12,825 nucleotides of DNA. Origin: an uncultured Selenomonadales bacterium. Its GTDB lineage: Bacteria > Bacillota_C > Negativicutes > Selenomonadales > Selenomonadaceae. How positions within the stretch are numbered: the first letter of the stretch is position 1; every line of letters begins with the position of its first letter. The stretch is taken from contig CAMJNB010000007.1 of the NCBI GenBank assembly GCA_946407175.1, positions 1 through 12,825 on the forward strand, read 5' to 3'. This document shows, piece by piece, positions 1 to 6,402 of this stretch. The notes below the pieces were generated by a model. That model saw only the letters and a list, made by a program, of their open reading frames with translations. It was not told where the DNA came from and did not search any database. Both the position numbers and the translations under genes were made by a program.

Positions 1-49
1 TAGCAAACTTATCTTATCAGATTTCTCATGGTTTTACTTTTTCAACAGA

Positions 50-68
50 CCCTAGTCCCTAGTCCCTA
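50..68. repeat. Heptamer array CCCTAGT (2.7 units)
   Basis: Two full CCCTAGT units (50-56, 57-63) and a partial third (CCCTA, 64-68) lie just before the rseP ribosome binding site AAAGGAG (74-80). The reverse complement reads TAGGGAC-like units. The sequence before it (1-49) shows no gene I can support: two + strand frames are open from the window edge to about position 55-62, so the tail of an upstream gene could lie there, but nothing in it is recognisable. Confidence 0.8.
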
Positions 69-87
69 AATTGAAAGGAGAAATTTT

Positions 88-1125
88 ATGTTACTTACTT
101 TGGCATCGGCAATTTTCGTCTTCGGACTTCTGGTACTTTTTCACGAACTCGGACACTTCATCACGGCGAAATTGACCGGTATGCGCGTAGACGAATTTGC
201 AATAGGTTTCGGTCCCAAACTTTTCAGAGTGCGGCGCGGCGAAACGGTTTACTCAATTCGTGCAATTCCGCTCGGCGGCTTTAATGACATTGCCGGTATG
301 GACCCAAGCGATAATCAGGCAGGTGAACGCGGCTACTGCGAAAAGCCCGTACTTTCGCGAATGATTGTAATTTTAGCCGGATCCGGTATGAATTTCATTT
401 TACCGATAATTTTATTTTTCGGTATCTACTGCTTTCAAGGCGTAGCGCAACCTTCGCCTGAACCTATTTTAGGCGCTATAATTGACGGTATGCCCGCGCA
501 GGAAGCGGGACTTTTGTCAGGTGACAGAATTTTAAGCGTCAACGGCGAAAAAATTTCTACGTGGAAAGAATTTACCGAAAAGATTCAACTTGACAAAGAT
601 AAATCGCCCGTGCTGATTCAGTATGAAAGAAATTCGCAGGTCGCCGAAGTTTCAATCACGCCTACAACAGATTTAAACAGTGACAGAGCTTTAATCGGCG
701 TACAAAATCACGTTATCTACGAATCAAAAGGCGTCGTCGAATCCTTAACAATGTCGCTGGAACATACGTGGGACATAATACTTTTTATGCTTGACGCATT
801 GGCAAATTTGGTCAAGGCACCTTCCGGCGCGGCAGTCACGGGACCTGTCGGCATTGCGCAAATGGCGGGTCAAGTAGCCACGCTCGGCTTTGTACCTCTT
901 TTAAACTTCGCGGCACTGTTAAGCCTTAATCTCGGCATAATAAATTTATTGCCGGTACCTGCGCTTGACGGCGGACACTTCGTCGGTCTCGTCATTGAGG
1001 CTGTACGCGGCAAGCCGTTGAGTCCTAAGGCTTTAAGATACACTCAAAGTGTCGGTATCGCGTTACTTTTACTTTTAACCGTCGTCGTCACGGCTAAAGA
1101 CGTGATTAACGTTTTCTCAAAATAA
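88..1125 (+). CDS. rseP: RIP metalloprotease RseP (site-2 protease, M50)
   Basis: Intramembrane zinc metalloprotease that cleaves transmembrane segments of anti-sigma factors and remnant signal peptides in the inner membrane. The 345-residue protein has the zinc site HELGH at residues 19-23 in the first membrane helix, a conserved early PLGGF (61-65), one PDZ domain at about 117-195, a GPVGI motif at 252-256, and the third zinc ligand motif NLLPVPALDGGH at 286-297. Hydrophobic helices lie at about 1-20, 92-115, 265-290 and 320-337. Length fits the single-PDZ Gram-positive/Negativicutes form rather than the two-PDZ E. coli form (about 450 residues). The start is ATG 88, with AAAGGAG seven bases upstream. 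In related bacteria rseP commonly sits with dxr and ispG, and ispG is indeed two genes downstream. The stop is one base before the next start. Confidence 0.96.
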   Translation: MLLTLASAIFVFGLLVLFHELGHFITAKLTGMRVDEFAIGFGPKLFRVRRGETVYSIRAIPLGGFNDIAGMDPSDNQAGERGYCEKPVLSRMIVILAGSGMNFILPIILFFGIYCFQGVAQPSPEPILGAIIDGMPAQEAGLLSGDRILSVNGEKISTWKEFTEKIQLDKDKSPVLIQYERNSQVAEVSITPTTDLNSDRALIGVQNHVIYESKGVVESLTMSLEHTWDIILFMLDALANLVKAPSGAAVTGPVGIAQMAGQVATLGFVPLLNFAALLSLNLGIINLLPVPALDGGHFVGLVIEAVRGKPLSPKALRYTQSVGIALLLLLTVVVTAKDVINVFSK

Positions 1126-1126
1126 A

Positions 1127-2332
1127 ATGGACGCGAACAGAAAAATTAAACTTACAATTTTACTCGGTTGCTTAACGGCGCTGGCACCATTGGCAACGGA
1201 TATGTACCTGCCTTCACTGCCGTCAATGGACGCGGAATTTAACGTCGGCACTTCATTGATTCAGCTGACTTTAACGGCTACCATTGTCGGAATGGGCGCG
1301 GGACAAATTTTCGCGGGACCAATCAGCGATATGTGCGGCAGAAAAATTCCGTTGGTCGCGGGAATGTCAATGTTCACGCTGTCAACGGTCGGCTGTATGT
1401 TGGCAAGCGATATAAAAATATTTTTGCTGTTTCGCTTGGTGCAAGGCTTAAGCGGCGCGTTCGGCATTGTAATAGCGCGTGCGATAGCTAGGGACTGTGC
1501 AAGCGGCGCGGAGCTGACAAGATTTTTTTCAATGCTGATGACGGTCAACGGCTTGGCACCGATACTGGCACCGGTTATCGGCGGACAAATTTTAATCTTC
1601 GCGTCGTGGCGCGGCGTCTTCGTGCTACTTTCGCTAATCGGCATTGCTTTAACCGTGTCAACGCTGATGTTTGAAGAGACGTTGCCGAAAAGGTTACGTG
1701 CAGAAAATTTCTCTGCGACATTTAAAAATTTCGGCGCGATGTTTCACGATAAATATTTTTTGGGACATTGCCTTTTGCAAAGTGTATGGTTCGCAGTATT
1801 TTTCGCGTATATCTCCGGCTCGGCGTTTCTCTTTCAAAATATCTACAACGTTTCGCCGCAGACATACAGCTTGATTTTCGGCGGGTTAAGTTGCTCGCTG
1901 GTAGTGGCGGGCGTGGTACCGATGAAGTTGGCGGGAAAAATTCCTGAATTGCAAATGCTCGGTTGGACGGTATGTCAAGCGCTAATCGGCGGCATTTTAT
2001 TTTTTATCTGCGTCATAACTCACGCGGCTATTGAGTTGACGATACTAAGCCTTTTTGTAATGATACCGGTCGGATCGGTACTGGGCGCGACGAGTTTTTC
2101 ACTGTCAATGCGAAATCACGGCAAGGAGGCAGGTGCGGCGTCGGCGTTATTGGGAAGTTTGCCGATGTTTGCAGGCGGTTCAATGGCGCCGGTAGTCGGC
2201 ATTGCCGGCAGTCATACGGCGTTGCCAATGGCGATAATTTTTTTGGTCGGTGAAATTTTGGCGCTGACAATTTTTTTTAAGCTGATTTACCCAATTCATA
2301 AACGCGGCGCGGCGATGAGAATTAAGAATTAA
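1127..2332 (+). CDS. MFS transporter, Bcr/CflA drug-resistance type
   Basis: Predicted twelve-helix proton-driven exporter of the major facilitator superfamily, in the inner membrane. The 401-residue protein shows the family signatures: ALAPLATDMYLPSLP at 18-32 in helix 1, the loop 2-3 motif GPISDMCGRKIP at about 64-75, the helix 4 motif RLVQGLSGAFGIVIARAIARD at 103-123 (typical of Bcr/CflA), WRGVF at 161-165 and EETLP at 183-187 at the end of helix 6. Substrate cannot be read from sequence; relatives export bicyclomycin, chloramphenicol or sulfonamides. The ATG starts one base after the rseP stop and has no recognisable Shine-Dalgarno in the 20 bases before it, so translation probably depends on coupling to rseP. 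The last residues (RIKN) are encoded inside a GAATTAA heptamer array, so the C-terminus appears set by the repeat. Confidence 0.9.
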   Translation: MDANRKIKLTILLGCLTALAPLATDMYLPSLPSMDAEFNVGTSLIQLTLTATIVGMGAGQIFAGPISDMCGRKIPLVAGMSMFTLSTVGCMLASDIKIFLLFRLVQGLSGAFGIVIARAIARDCASGAELTRFFSMLMTVNGLAPILAPVIGGQILIFASWRGVFVLLSLIGIALTVSTLMFEETLPKRLRAENFSATFKNFGAMFHDKYFLGHCLLQSVWFAVFFAYISGSAFLFQNIYNVSPQTYSLIFGGLSCSLVVAGVVPMKLAGKIPELQMLGWTVCQALIGGILFFICVITHAAIELTILSLFVMIPVGSVLGATSFSLSMRNHGKEAGAASALLGSLPMFAGGSMAPVVGIAGSHTALPMAIIFLVGEILALTIFFKLIYPIHKRGAAMRIKN

Positions 2333-2360
2333 GAATTAAGAATTAAGGATTAAGGATTAA
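2319..2360. repeat. Heptamer array GAATTAA x4 + GGATTAA x2
   Basis: Six perfect-length 7-bp units: GAATTAA at 2319, 2326, 2333 and 2340, then GGATTAA at 2347 and 2354. The array begins inside the MFS gene; its second unit supplies the TAA stop at 2330-2332. The unit start following the array (GGAAAGG, 2361-2367) is the ribosome binding site of the VWA gene. Every unit contains TAA, and because 7 is not a multiple of 3 the array stops all three forward frames. Confidence 0.95.
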
Positions 2361-2377
2361 GGAAAGGTGCGATTATA

Positions 2378-3103
2378 ATGTTAAAGTCAATTTTAATGTC
2401 GGTAGTTGCGATAATTTTACTCGGCGCTATGGCTTTTGCGGCAGGTACTAATGCCGATACACAACCGGTTGATAAAAATATTTTACCTGCGCATAAGCAT
2501 ACGGCGAACTGCGAAAAAACTACCGCTGAACCCGTGCAAATAATTTGTATCCTTGACCGTAGCGGCTCAATGCATTCGCTTGCCAATGACGTTATCGGCG
2601 GCTACAATTCTTTTTTGGCGAATCAGCGCAAAGAGTCGGGCAAGGCGGAAGTCACTACGGTTATTTTTGATGACAGGTATGAAAAAATTTCTGACGCCGT
2701 TGACTTGAATGAGGTTAAAGATATCACGTCGGCTGAATACTTTGCACGCGGCAACACGGCTTTAATGGACGCGATTGGCAGGACAATTACAGAGACGCTT
2801 GCCAATATGGAAAAGGAAAAAATTTGTCCCGCTAAAAGGCGCGTATTGGTGTTGATTATGACGGACGGGCTTGAAAATGCCAGCAAGGAGTATAACAAGA
2901 CGGCGGTTAAAGCGCTGATTGAATCCACTACAAAAAATTATGAATGGCGCTATGAATTTATCGGCGCGAACATTGATTCTGCGGCAGAGGCGAAGTCAAT
3001 CGGCATTGACGCTAATCACGCAATGAATTATGACGCGGACAGTGAAGGCGTGCAACAATCTTTTGCAAGAATGGGCGAGGCGGCTAAAGAGGTTAGAAGA
3101 TAG
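2378..3103 (+). CDS. Exported von Willebrand factor A domain protein
   Basis: The 241-residue protein begins with a probable signal peptide (MLKSILMSVVAIILLGAMAFA, cleavage near residue 21) followed by a short polar, His-containing linker. A single VWA domain fills about residues 53-235. Its metal-ion-dependent adhesion site is complete: D60-x-S62-x-S64 (DRSGS), T127 in RGNTALMDAIG, and D163 in MTDGLENAS, so divalent-metal-dependent binding of a protein partner in the periplasm or at the surface is expected. The partner is unknown. Close relatives that I recall with the same SGSM...GGYN/ITDGLENAS pattern usually lack a signal peptide, so export looks like a local variation. The start ATG 2378 has GGAAAGG ten bases upstream. 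The TAG stop overlaps the first unit of the next heptamer array. Confidence 0.85.
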   Translation: MLKSILMSVVAIILLGAMAFAAGTNADTQPVDKNILPAHKHTANCEKTTAEPVQIICILDRSGSMHSLANDVIGGYNSFLANQRKESGKAEVTTVIFDDRYEKISDAVDLNEVKDITSAEYFARGNTALMDAIGRTITETLANMEKEKICPAKRRVLVLIMTDGLENASKEYNKTAVKALIESTTKNYEWRYEFIGANIDSAAEAKSIGIDANHAMNYDADSEGVQQSFARMGEAAKEVRR

Positions 3104-3157
3104 CTTAGAGCTTAGAGCTTGGAGTTTGGAGTTTGGAGCTTAGAGTTTGGAGCTTGG
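3102..3157. repeat. Heptamer array AGCTTAG/AGCTTGG/AGTTTGG (8 units)
   Basis: Eight contiguous 7-bp units from 3102: AGCTTAG, AGCTTAG, AGCTTGG, AGTTTGG, AGTTTGG, AGCTTAG, AGTTTGG, AGCTTGG, then AGC. Variation is confined to positions 3 (C/T) and 6 (A/G). The array starts inside the VWA stop codon (3101-3103) and ends directly before the purine-rich ispG ribosome binding site AGGTAAGGG (3161-3169). It is the longest array in the window by unit count. Confidence 0.95.
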
Positions 3158-3172
3158 AGCAGGTAAGGGTAG

Positions 3173-4234
3173 TTGAAAAATTTGAATAGAAAAATTACAC
3201 GACAAATTCAAGTAGGCAAAATAAAAATCGGCGGCGGCGCTCCAATCAGCGTGCAATCTATGACCAACACCAAAACTACGGACGTTAAATCTACCGTCGA
3301 ACAAATTTTAAATCTGCAGGCGGCGGGTTGCGACATTGTACGTGTTGCCGTACCGAATATGGACGCGGCTAAATGTCTGCACGAAATAATTTCTACCGTC
3401 GAAGTGCCGATAATCGCTGACATACACTTTGACTACAAACTTGCGCTTGAATCGATTAATCAAGGCGTTGCGGCGCTTAGGTTAAATCCCGGCAACATAG
3501 GCGGCGCGGCTCACGTTCGTGAAGTGGTTGCGGCGGCTAAGGATAAAAAAATTCCAATACGAATCGGCGTAAATGCAGGTTCGTTAAGCCGAAAGATTTT
3601 ACAAAAATACGGCGGCGTGACTGCGGAAGGTCTTGTCGAATCTGCGCGGGAGCACGTGAAAATTTTGGAAGATGAAAACTTCTTTGACATAAAAATTTCA
3701 CTCAAGGCGCACGACGTACCTTTAACGTTGCAAGCTTACCGTTTAATGTCCGCGCAGGTTGATTACCCCTTGCACGTCGGTATTACAGAGGCGGGTACGA
3801 TTAAAGGCGGCGTGATAAAATCTGCGGTAGGTATCGGCGCACTTTTGGCTGAAGGTATCGGCGACACTATACGTGTTTCGTTGACCGGTGACCCCGTTGC
3901 GGAAGTGAAGGTCGGCAATGAAATTTTAAAATCGCTCGGCTTAAGAGACTTCGGCGCTACGTTAATTGCCTGTCCCACTTGCGGCAGGACGCGAATTGAT
4001 TTACCTAAAATTGCCGCGCAGGTTGAATCAAAACTTTCAAGCGTGAAAAAAAATATCAGCGTAGCGGTTATGGGTTGTGTAGTGAACGGTCCAGGCGAGG
4101 CGCGAAATGCTGACGTCGGTATTGCCGGTGCTGACGGCGAAGGTATTGTCTTTCGCAAAGGTGAAATTGTTCGCAAGGTTGCCGAATCTGAATTGGTCGA
4201 CGAACTTTTCAAAGAGATTGACGCCTTGATATAG
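3173..4234 (+). CDS. ispG: 4-hydroxy-3-methylbut-2-enyl diphosphate synthase (IspG/GcpE)
   Basis: Iron-sulfur enzyme of the MEP isoprenoid pathway: converts 2-C-methyl-D-erythritol 2,4-cyclodiphosphate to HMBPP using reduced ferredoxin or flavodoxin, in the cytoplasm. The 353-residue protein starts with the typical ITRQIQVG and has the N-terminal TIM-barrel signatures SVQSMTNTKTTDV (26-38), IIADIHFDY (80-88) and LRLNPGNIG (102-110). The C-terminal [4Fe-4S] domain keeps the three cysteine ligands C267 and C270 (CPTCGRTRID) and C302 (GCVVNGPGEA), plus the conserved glutamate E309. Length is typical for the two-domain bacterial form. The start is TTG at 3173, chosen because AGGTAAGGG lies just upstream and the encoded N-terminus matches the family; no ATG fits. 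Two unrelated genes separate it from rseP. Confidence 0.97.
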   Translation: MKNLNRKITRQIQVGKIKIGGGAPISVQSMTNTKTTDVKSTVEQILNLQAAGCDIVRVAVPNMDAAKCLHEIISTVEVPIIADIHFDYKLALESINQGVAALRLNPGNIGGAAHVREVVAAAKDKKIPIRIGVNAGSLSRKILQKYGGVTAEGLVESAREHVKILEDENFFDIKISLKAHDVPLTLQAYRLMSAQVDYPLHVGITEAGTIKGGVIKSAVGIGALLAEGIGDTIRVSLTGDPVAEVKVGNEILKSLGLRDFGATLIACPTCGRTRIDLPKIAAQVESKLSSVKKNISVAVMGCVVNGPGEARNADVGIAGADGEGIVFRKGEIVRKVAESELVDELFKEIDALI

Positions 4235-4275
4235 GGAATAGTTAAGAGTTAAGAGGGAAGAGTTAAGAGGGAAGA
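4234..4275. repeat. Heptamer array GTTAAGA/GGGAAGA (5-6 units)
   Basis: Units are GTTAAGA (4241), GTTAAGA (4248), GGGAAGA (4255), GTTAAGA (4262) and GGGAAGA (4269); GGGAATA at 4234-4240, beginning on the last base of the ispG stop, looks like a degenerate first unit. Alternation of the two unit types suggests duplication of a 14-bp pair as well as of single units. Confidence 0.9.
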
Positions 4276-4295
4276 GAAAATTTTTACGCGGTAAG

Positions 4296-4301
4296 AAAGG
4301 A
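4296..4301 (+). promoter_or_regulatory. rsmA ribosome binding site (bears on start choice)
   Basis: AAAGGA lies only two bases before ATG 4304 but five bases before the second ATG at 4307. The spacing favours 4307 as the true start, one residue shorter; both are in the same frame. Confidence 0.55.
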
Positions 4302-4303
4302 AA

Positions 4304-5137
4304 ATGATGTTACACCCTAAGATAGCGAATTTGTCGGCGACGCGGCACATACTCAAAACATTCAATCTGCGTGCGTCGAAGAGATTGGGACAAAATTTTT
4401 TAATAGACTCGGCGGTAGTTGACGGAATTGTTGACGCGGCTGAAATTGCGGAAGGCGATAATGTCTTGGAAATCGGACCCGGCATAGGCACTTTGACACA
4501 GGGACTTCTTGAGGCAGGCGCAAATGTCACGGCGGTGGAATTGGATAAAAAGTTACCGGCGGTGCTGGCTCAAACGTTGGAAGGCTACGAAAATTTCAAA
4601 TTGGTACAAGGCGACATTTTGAAAGTGGACATTGAAGAGTTGATGCCGCAAAATTTCAAAGTGGTAGCGAACTTGCCGTACTATATCACGACGCAAATTT
4701 TGTTGACGCTTATGGAAAGAAAATTGCCGCTGACAAAAATCGTGACAATGGTGCAAAAAGAAGTTGCCGAAAGAATGATAGCCGCACCCTGCTCGAAGGC
4801 TTACGGTGCAATGACGGTAGCTGTACAATTCCGCGCAGATGTACATATTGCCTTCGACGTGCCGCCTGAAAGTTTTATGCCACGTCCCGAAGTCACAAGC
4901 TCGGTTGTAGTCTGCGACATTCGCGAATCACCTTTCAAAGTCGACGAAACATTTTTTACAAAGGTTGTACGTGCGGCATTCGGTCAACGCCGAAAGACTT
5001 TGTTAAATTCATTGGTCGGCGCAGGGTTTCAGCGTGACGCCGTTGCAAAGGCGCTTGAAACTGCAAAAATTGAACCTGCGCGGCGTGCAGAAACATTGAC
5101 GCTTGATGAGTTTGCTAAATTAGCTTGTAGCTTGTAG
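4304..5137 (+). CDS. rsmA: 16S rRNA (adenine1518/1519-N6)-dimethyltransferase RsmA (KsgA)
   Basis: SAM-dependent enzyme that dimethylates two adjacent adenines in the 3'-terminal helix of 16S rRNA during small-subunit maturation. The 277-residue protein has the N-terminal KRLGQNFLID (26-35), SAM-binding motif I VLEIGPGIGTLT (54-65), an acidic motif II end (VELDKKL, 78-84), motif III QGDILKVD (102-109), catalytic motif IV NLPYYITT (123-130), the FMPRPEV loop (191-197) and the C-terminal AFGQRRKTLLNSL (225-237). All expected residues are present and length is normal. Two in-frame ATGs begin the gene (4304 and 4307); ribosome binding site spacing favours the second. The final codons (for LACSL) and the TAG stop are encoded by TAGCTTG/TAGATTA heptamers, so the extreme C-terminus is repeat-derived. 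Confidence 0.97.
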   Translation: MMLHPKIANLSATRHILKTFNLRASKRLGQNFLIDSAVVDGIVDAAEIAEGDNVLEIGPGIGTLTQGLLEAGANVTAVELDKKLPAVLAQTLEGYENFKLVQGDILKVDIEELMPQNFKVVANLPYYITTQILLTLMERKLPLTKIVTMVQKEVAERMIAAPCSKAYGAMTVAVQFRADVHIAFDVPPESFMPRPEVTSSVVVCDIRESPFKVDETFFTKVVRAAFGQRRKTLLNSLVGAGFQRDAVAKALETAKIEPARRAETLTLDEFAKLACSL

Positions 5138-5169
5138 ATTAGATATTAGATATTAGATATTAGATATTA
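5121..5169. repeat. Heptamer array TAGCTTG x2, TAGATTA, GATATTA x4
   Basis: Seven contiguous 7-bp units: TAGCTTG at 5121 and 5128, TAGATTA at 5135 (carrying the rsmA TAG stop), GATATTA at 5142, 5149, 5156 and 5163. The first two units lie inside the rsmA coding sequence. The transition unit TAGATTA is intermediate between the two unit types, as expected if one array evolved from the other by point change and expansion. Confidence 0.93.
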
Positions 5170-5182
5170 GAGTTTTTAACTT

Positions 5183-5205
5183 GCCGCCACCGTGCGGTTT
5201 TTTTT
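5183..5205 (+). terminator. Rho-independent terminator after rsmA
   Basis: A short GC-rich stem, CCGC (5184-5187) with GCGG (5194-5197), extendable by a G-U pair, closes a six-base loop and is followed directly by eight T residues (5198-5205). It lies between the rsmA repeat array and the promoter of the next gene, so it separates the two transcription units. The stem is short, so termination may be partial. Confidence 0.7.
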
Positions 5206-5229
5206 ATTGCAAAAAATCTTCCGCCTAAT

Positions 5230-5257
5230 TTGACTAAAAAAATTAACTTTGTATAAT
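5230..5257 (+). promoter_or_regulatory. Sigma-70-type promoter of the RTX-like gene
   Basis: The -35 box TTGACT (5230-5235) and a perfect -10 box TATAAT (5252-5257) are separated by 16 bases in an A/T-rich setting. A transcript would begin near 5263-5265, about 30 bases before the GTG start at 5294. This is the best promoter in the window. It also rules out the longer reading of the gene that would begin at TTG 5249. Confidence 0.8.
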
Positions 5258-5277
5258 TGTTGCAAAAATTTAAATCG

Positions 5278-5286
5278 GAAAGGAAG
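5278..5286 (+). promoter_or_regulatory. Ribosome binding site that fixes the GTG start at 5294
   Basis: The purine run GAAAGGAAG contains AAGGA seven to nine bases before GTG 5294. No comparable site precedes the in-frame TTG at 5249, which lies upstream of the expected transcription start. Confidence 0.8.
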
Positions 5287-5293
5287 TAATTCA

Positions 5294-6355
5294 GTGGACT
5301 TTACAAGCAGTGAATCATTTGTCGGCGTGTTCGGCAGTGAAGAAAATGACACAATCAATCTTACAGGCAACTTTTCTACCGTCTACGCATTGGGCGGCGA
5401 TGACGTCATAAGAAGTTTTTATACGTACAATTCCGTAGTTCAAGGCAACGGCGGCAACGATTCAATTTATAACTACAGCGAATTAACTACCGTTACTGCT
5501 GATGACGGCAACGATTATATACAAAATAACGCCAGCAACGCCACGCTTTTTGGCGGCGACGGACGCGACACCCTTTTTTCACAGGACCGCTTAATTTTCA
5601 TCAACCTTGACGGCGGCGCCGGTATGGACTTCATCAATAATTACAGTAGCTATTCTACGATTGACGGCGGCGACGGCACGGACTACGTCACGAATTTTTA
5701 CGGTAGGGAAGTGCTTTTAGGCGGCGGCGCTGACCAAGACATACTTATAAATTACGGCGAAGGATCCACTATAGCAGGCGGTGACGACGAAGATAAAATT
5801 TTTAATTACGCCTCGAATGTTTCAATAGACGGCGGCACAGGCAAAGACTCCATTTACTCAGCTATTAATCTTTTCAGCATAAGTGTAAACGGCGGCGCGG
5901 GCAACGACTCCATTCACAATAACAGCTCTATCTCTACAATAGGCGGCGGGTTCGGCAATGACAGTATTCTTTCTACCGAATTGGCGTCCAATGTCCTTTT
6001 AATCGGCGACAATGCCAATGACACGATACGCAATTACAGCGCCAATGCCACCATTAACGGCGGTATCGGCGACGACTGGCTTTACAACTACGCCGACGGC
6101 GCCAATATCCTTTACTACAATCACTACGGCGAAGAATACATTTACTCTTACGCCGACAATGTCAATATAATTTTGCCAGACTTAACCGTTGCAGATATCG
6201 AATACGCCAAAGACGCTACCGATTATTACGAAATTCACTTTAATCATAACAGCAGTATTTTTGTTCAGAAGGCAGACTCCAATCCTACCTTCAGATTCAG
6301 CGACGGTTCAAGTTATGCCTACGACAATTCAAAGGCGACTTTTGTAAGTAAATAG
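5294..6355 (+). CDS. RTX-like calcium-binding repeat protein (beta-roll)
   Basis: A 353-residue acidic protein made almost wholly of repeats. About 15 units of the form GGxGxDxI followed by an N/Y/S-rich stretch run from residue 14 to about 283. The repeat aspartates (for example D56, D74, D92, D112, D130, D167, D185, D205, D223, D243, D261) are spaced 18-20 residues apart, so only every second nonapeptide is a canonical RTX calcium site. A C-terminal domain (about 295-353, with FRFSDGSSYAYD at 333-344) resembles the end of haemolysin-type calcium-binding proteins. There is no N-terminal signal peptide, as expected for type I secretion with a C-terminal signal, but no type I exporter genes lie in the window. 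The GTG start is set by promoter and ribosome binding site. Specific role (surface layer, adhesion, toxin-like) cannot be told; no catalytic domain is visible. Confidence 0.8.
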   Translation: MDFTSSESFVGVFGSEENDTINLTGNFSTVYALGGDDVIRSFYTYNSVVQGNGGNDSIYNYSELTTVTADDGNDYIQNNASNATLFGGDGRDTLFSQDRLIFINLDGGAGMDFINNYSSYSTIDGGDGTDYVTNFYGREVLLGGGADQDILINYGEGSTIAGGDDEDKIFNYASNVSIDGGTGKDSIYSAINLFSISVNGGAGNDSIHNNSSISTIGGGFGNDSILSTELASNVLLIGDNANDTIRNYSANATINGGIGDDWLYNYADGANILYYNHYGEEYIYSYADNVNIILPDLTVADIEYAKDATDYYEIHFNHNSSIFVQKADSNPTFRFSDGSSYAYDNSKATFVSK

Positions 6356-6395
6356 CTTGGAGCTTAGAGCTTGTAGCTTGTAGCTTGGAGCCGGT
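6354..6395. repeat. Heptamer array AGCTTGG/AGCTTAG/AGCTTGT (5 units + AGCCGGT)
   Basis: Units are AGCTTGG (6354), AGCTTAG (6361), AGCTTGT (6368), AGCTTGT (6375), AGCTTGG (6382) and a divergent AGCCGGT (6389). The first unit overlaps the TAG stop of the RTX-like gene. The GGAG at 6387-6390, formed at a unit junction, is the best available ribosome binding site for the next gene (12 bases before ATG 6403), so the repeat may contribute to translation initiation. Confidence 0.93.
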
Positions 6396-6402
6396 AATTT
6401 TT

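Noticed and set aside
2374..2379. TATAAT as a -10 box for the VWA gene
   Set aside because: It overlaps the ATG at 2378, and no -35-like sequence lies 16-18 bases upstream in the GGATTAA array; it would give a transcript lacking the start.
3763..4212. Minus-strand open frame of 149 codons opposite ispG
   Set aside because: Covers the conserved iron-sulfur region of ispG; its Ser/Thr/Pro-rich translation is the antisense of Gly/Ala-rich codons.
2319..6395. Heptamer arrays as CRISPR arrays or insertion-sequence ends
   Set aside because: Units are 7 bp, contiguous, without spacers; there are no cas genes, transposase or target-site duplications.
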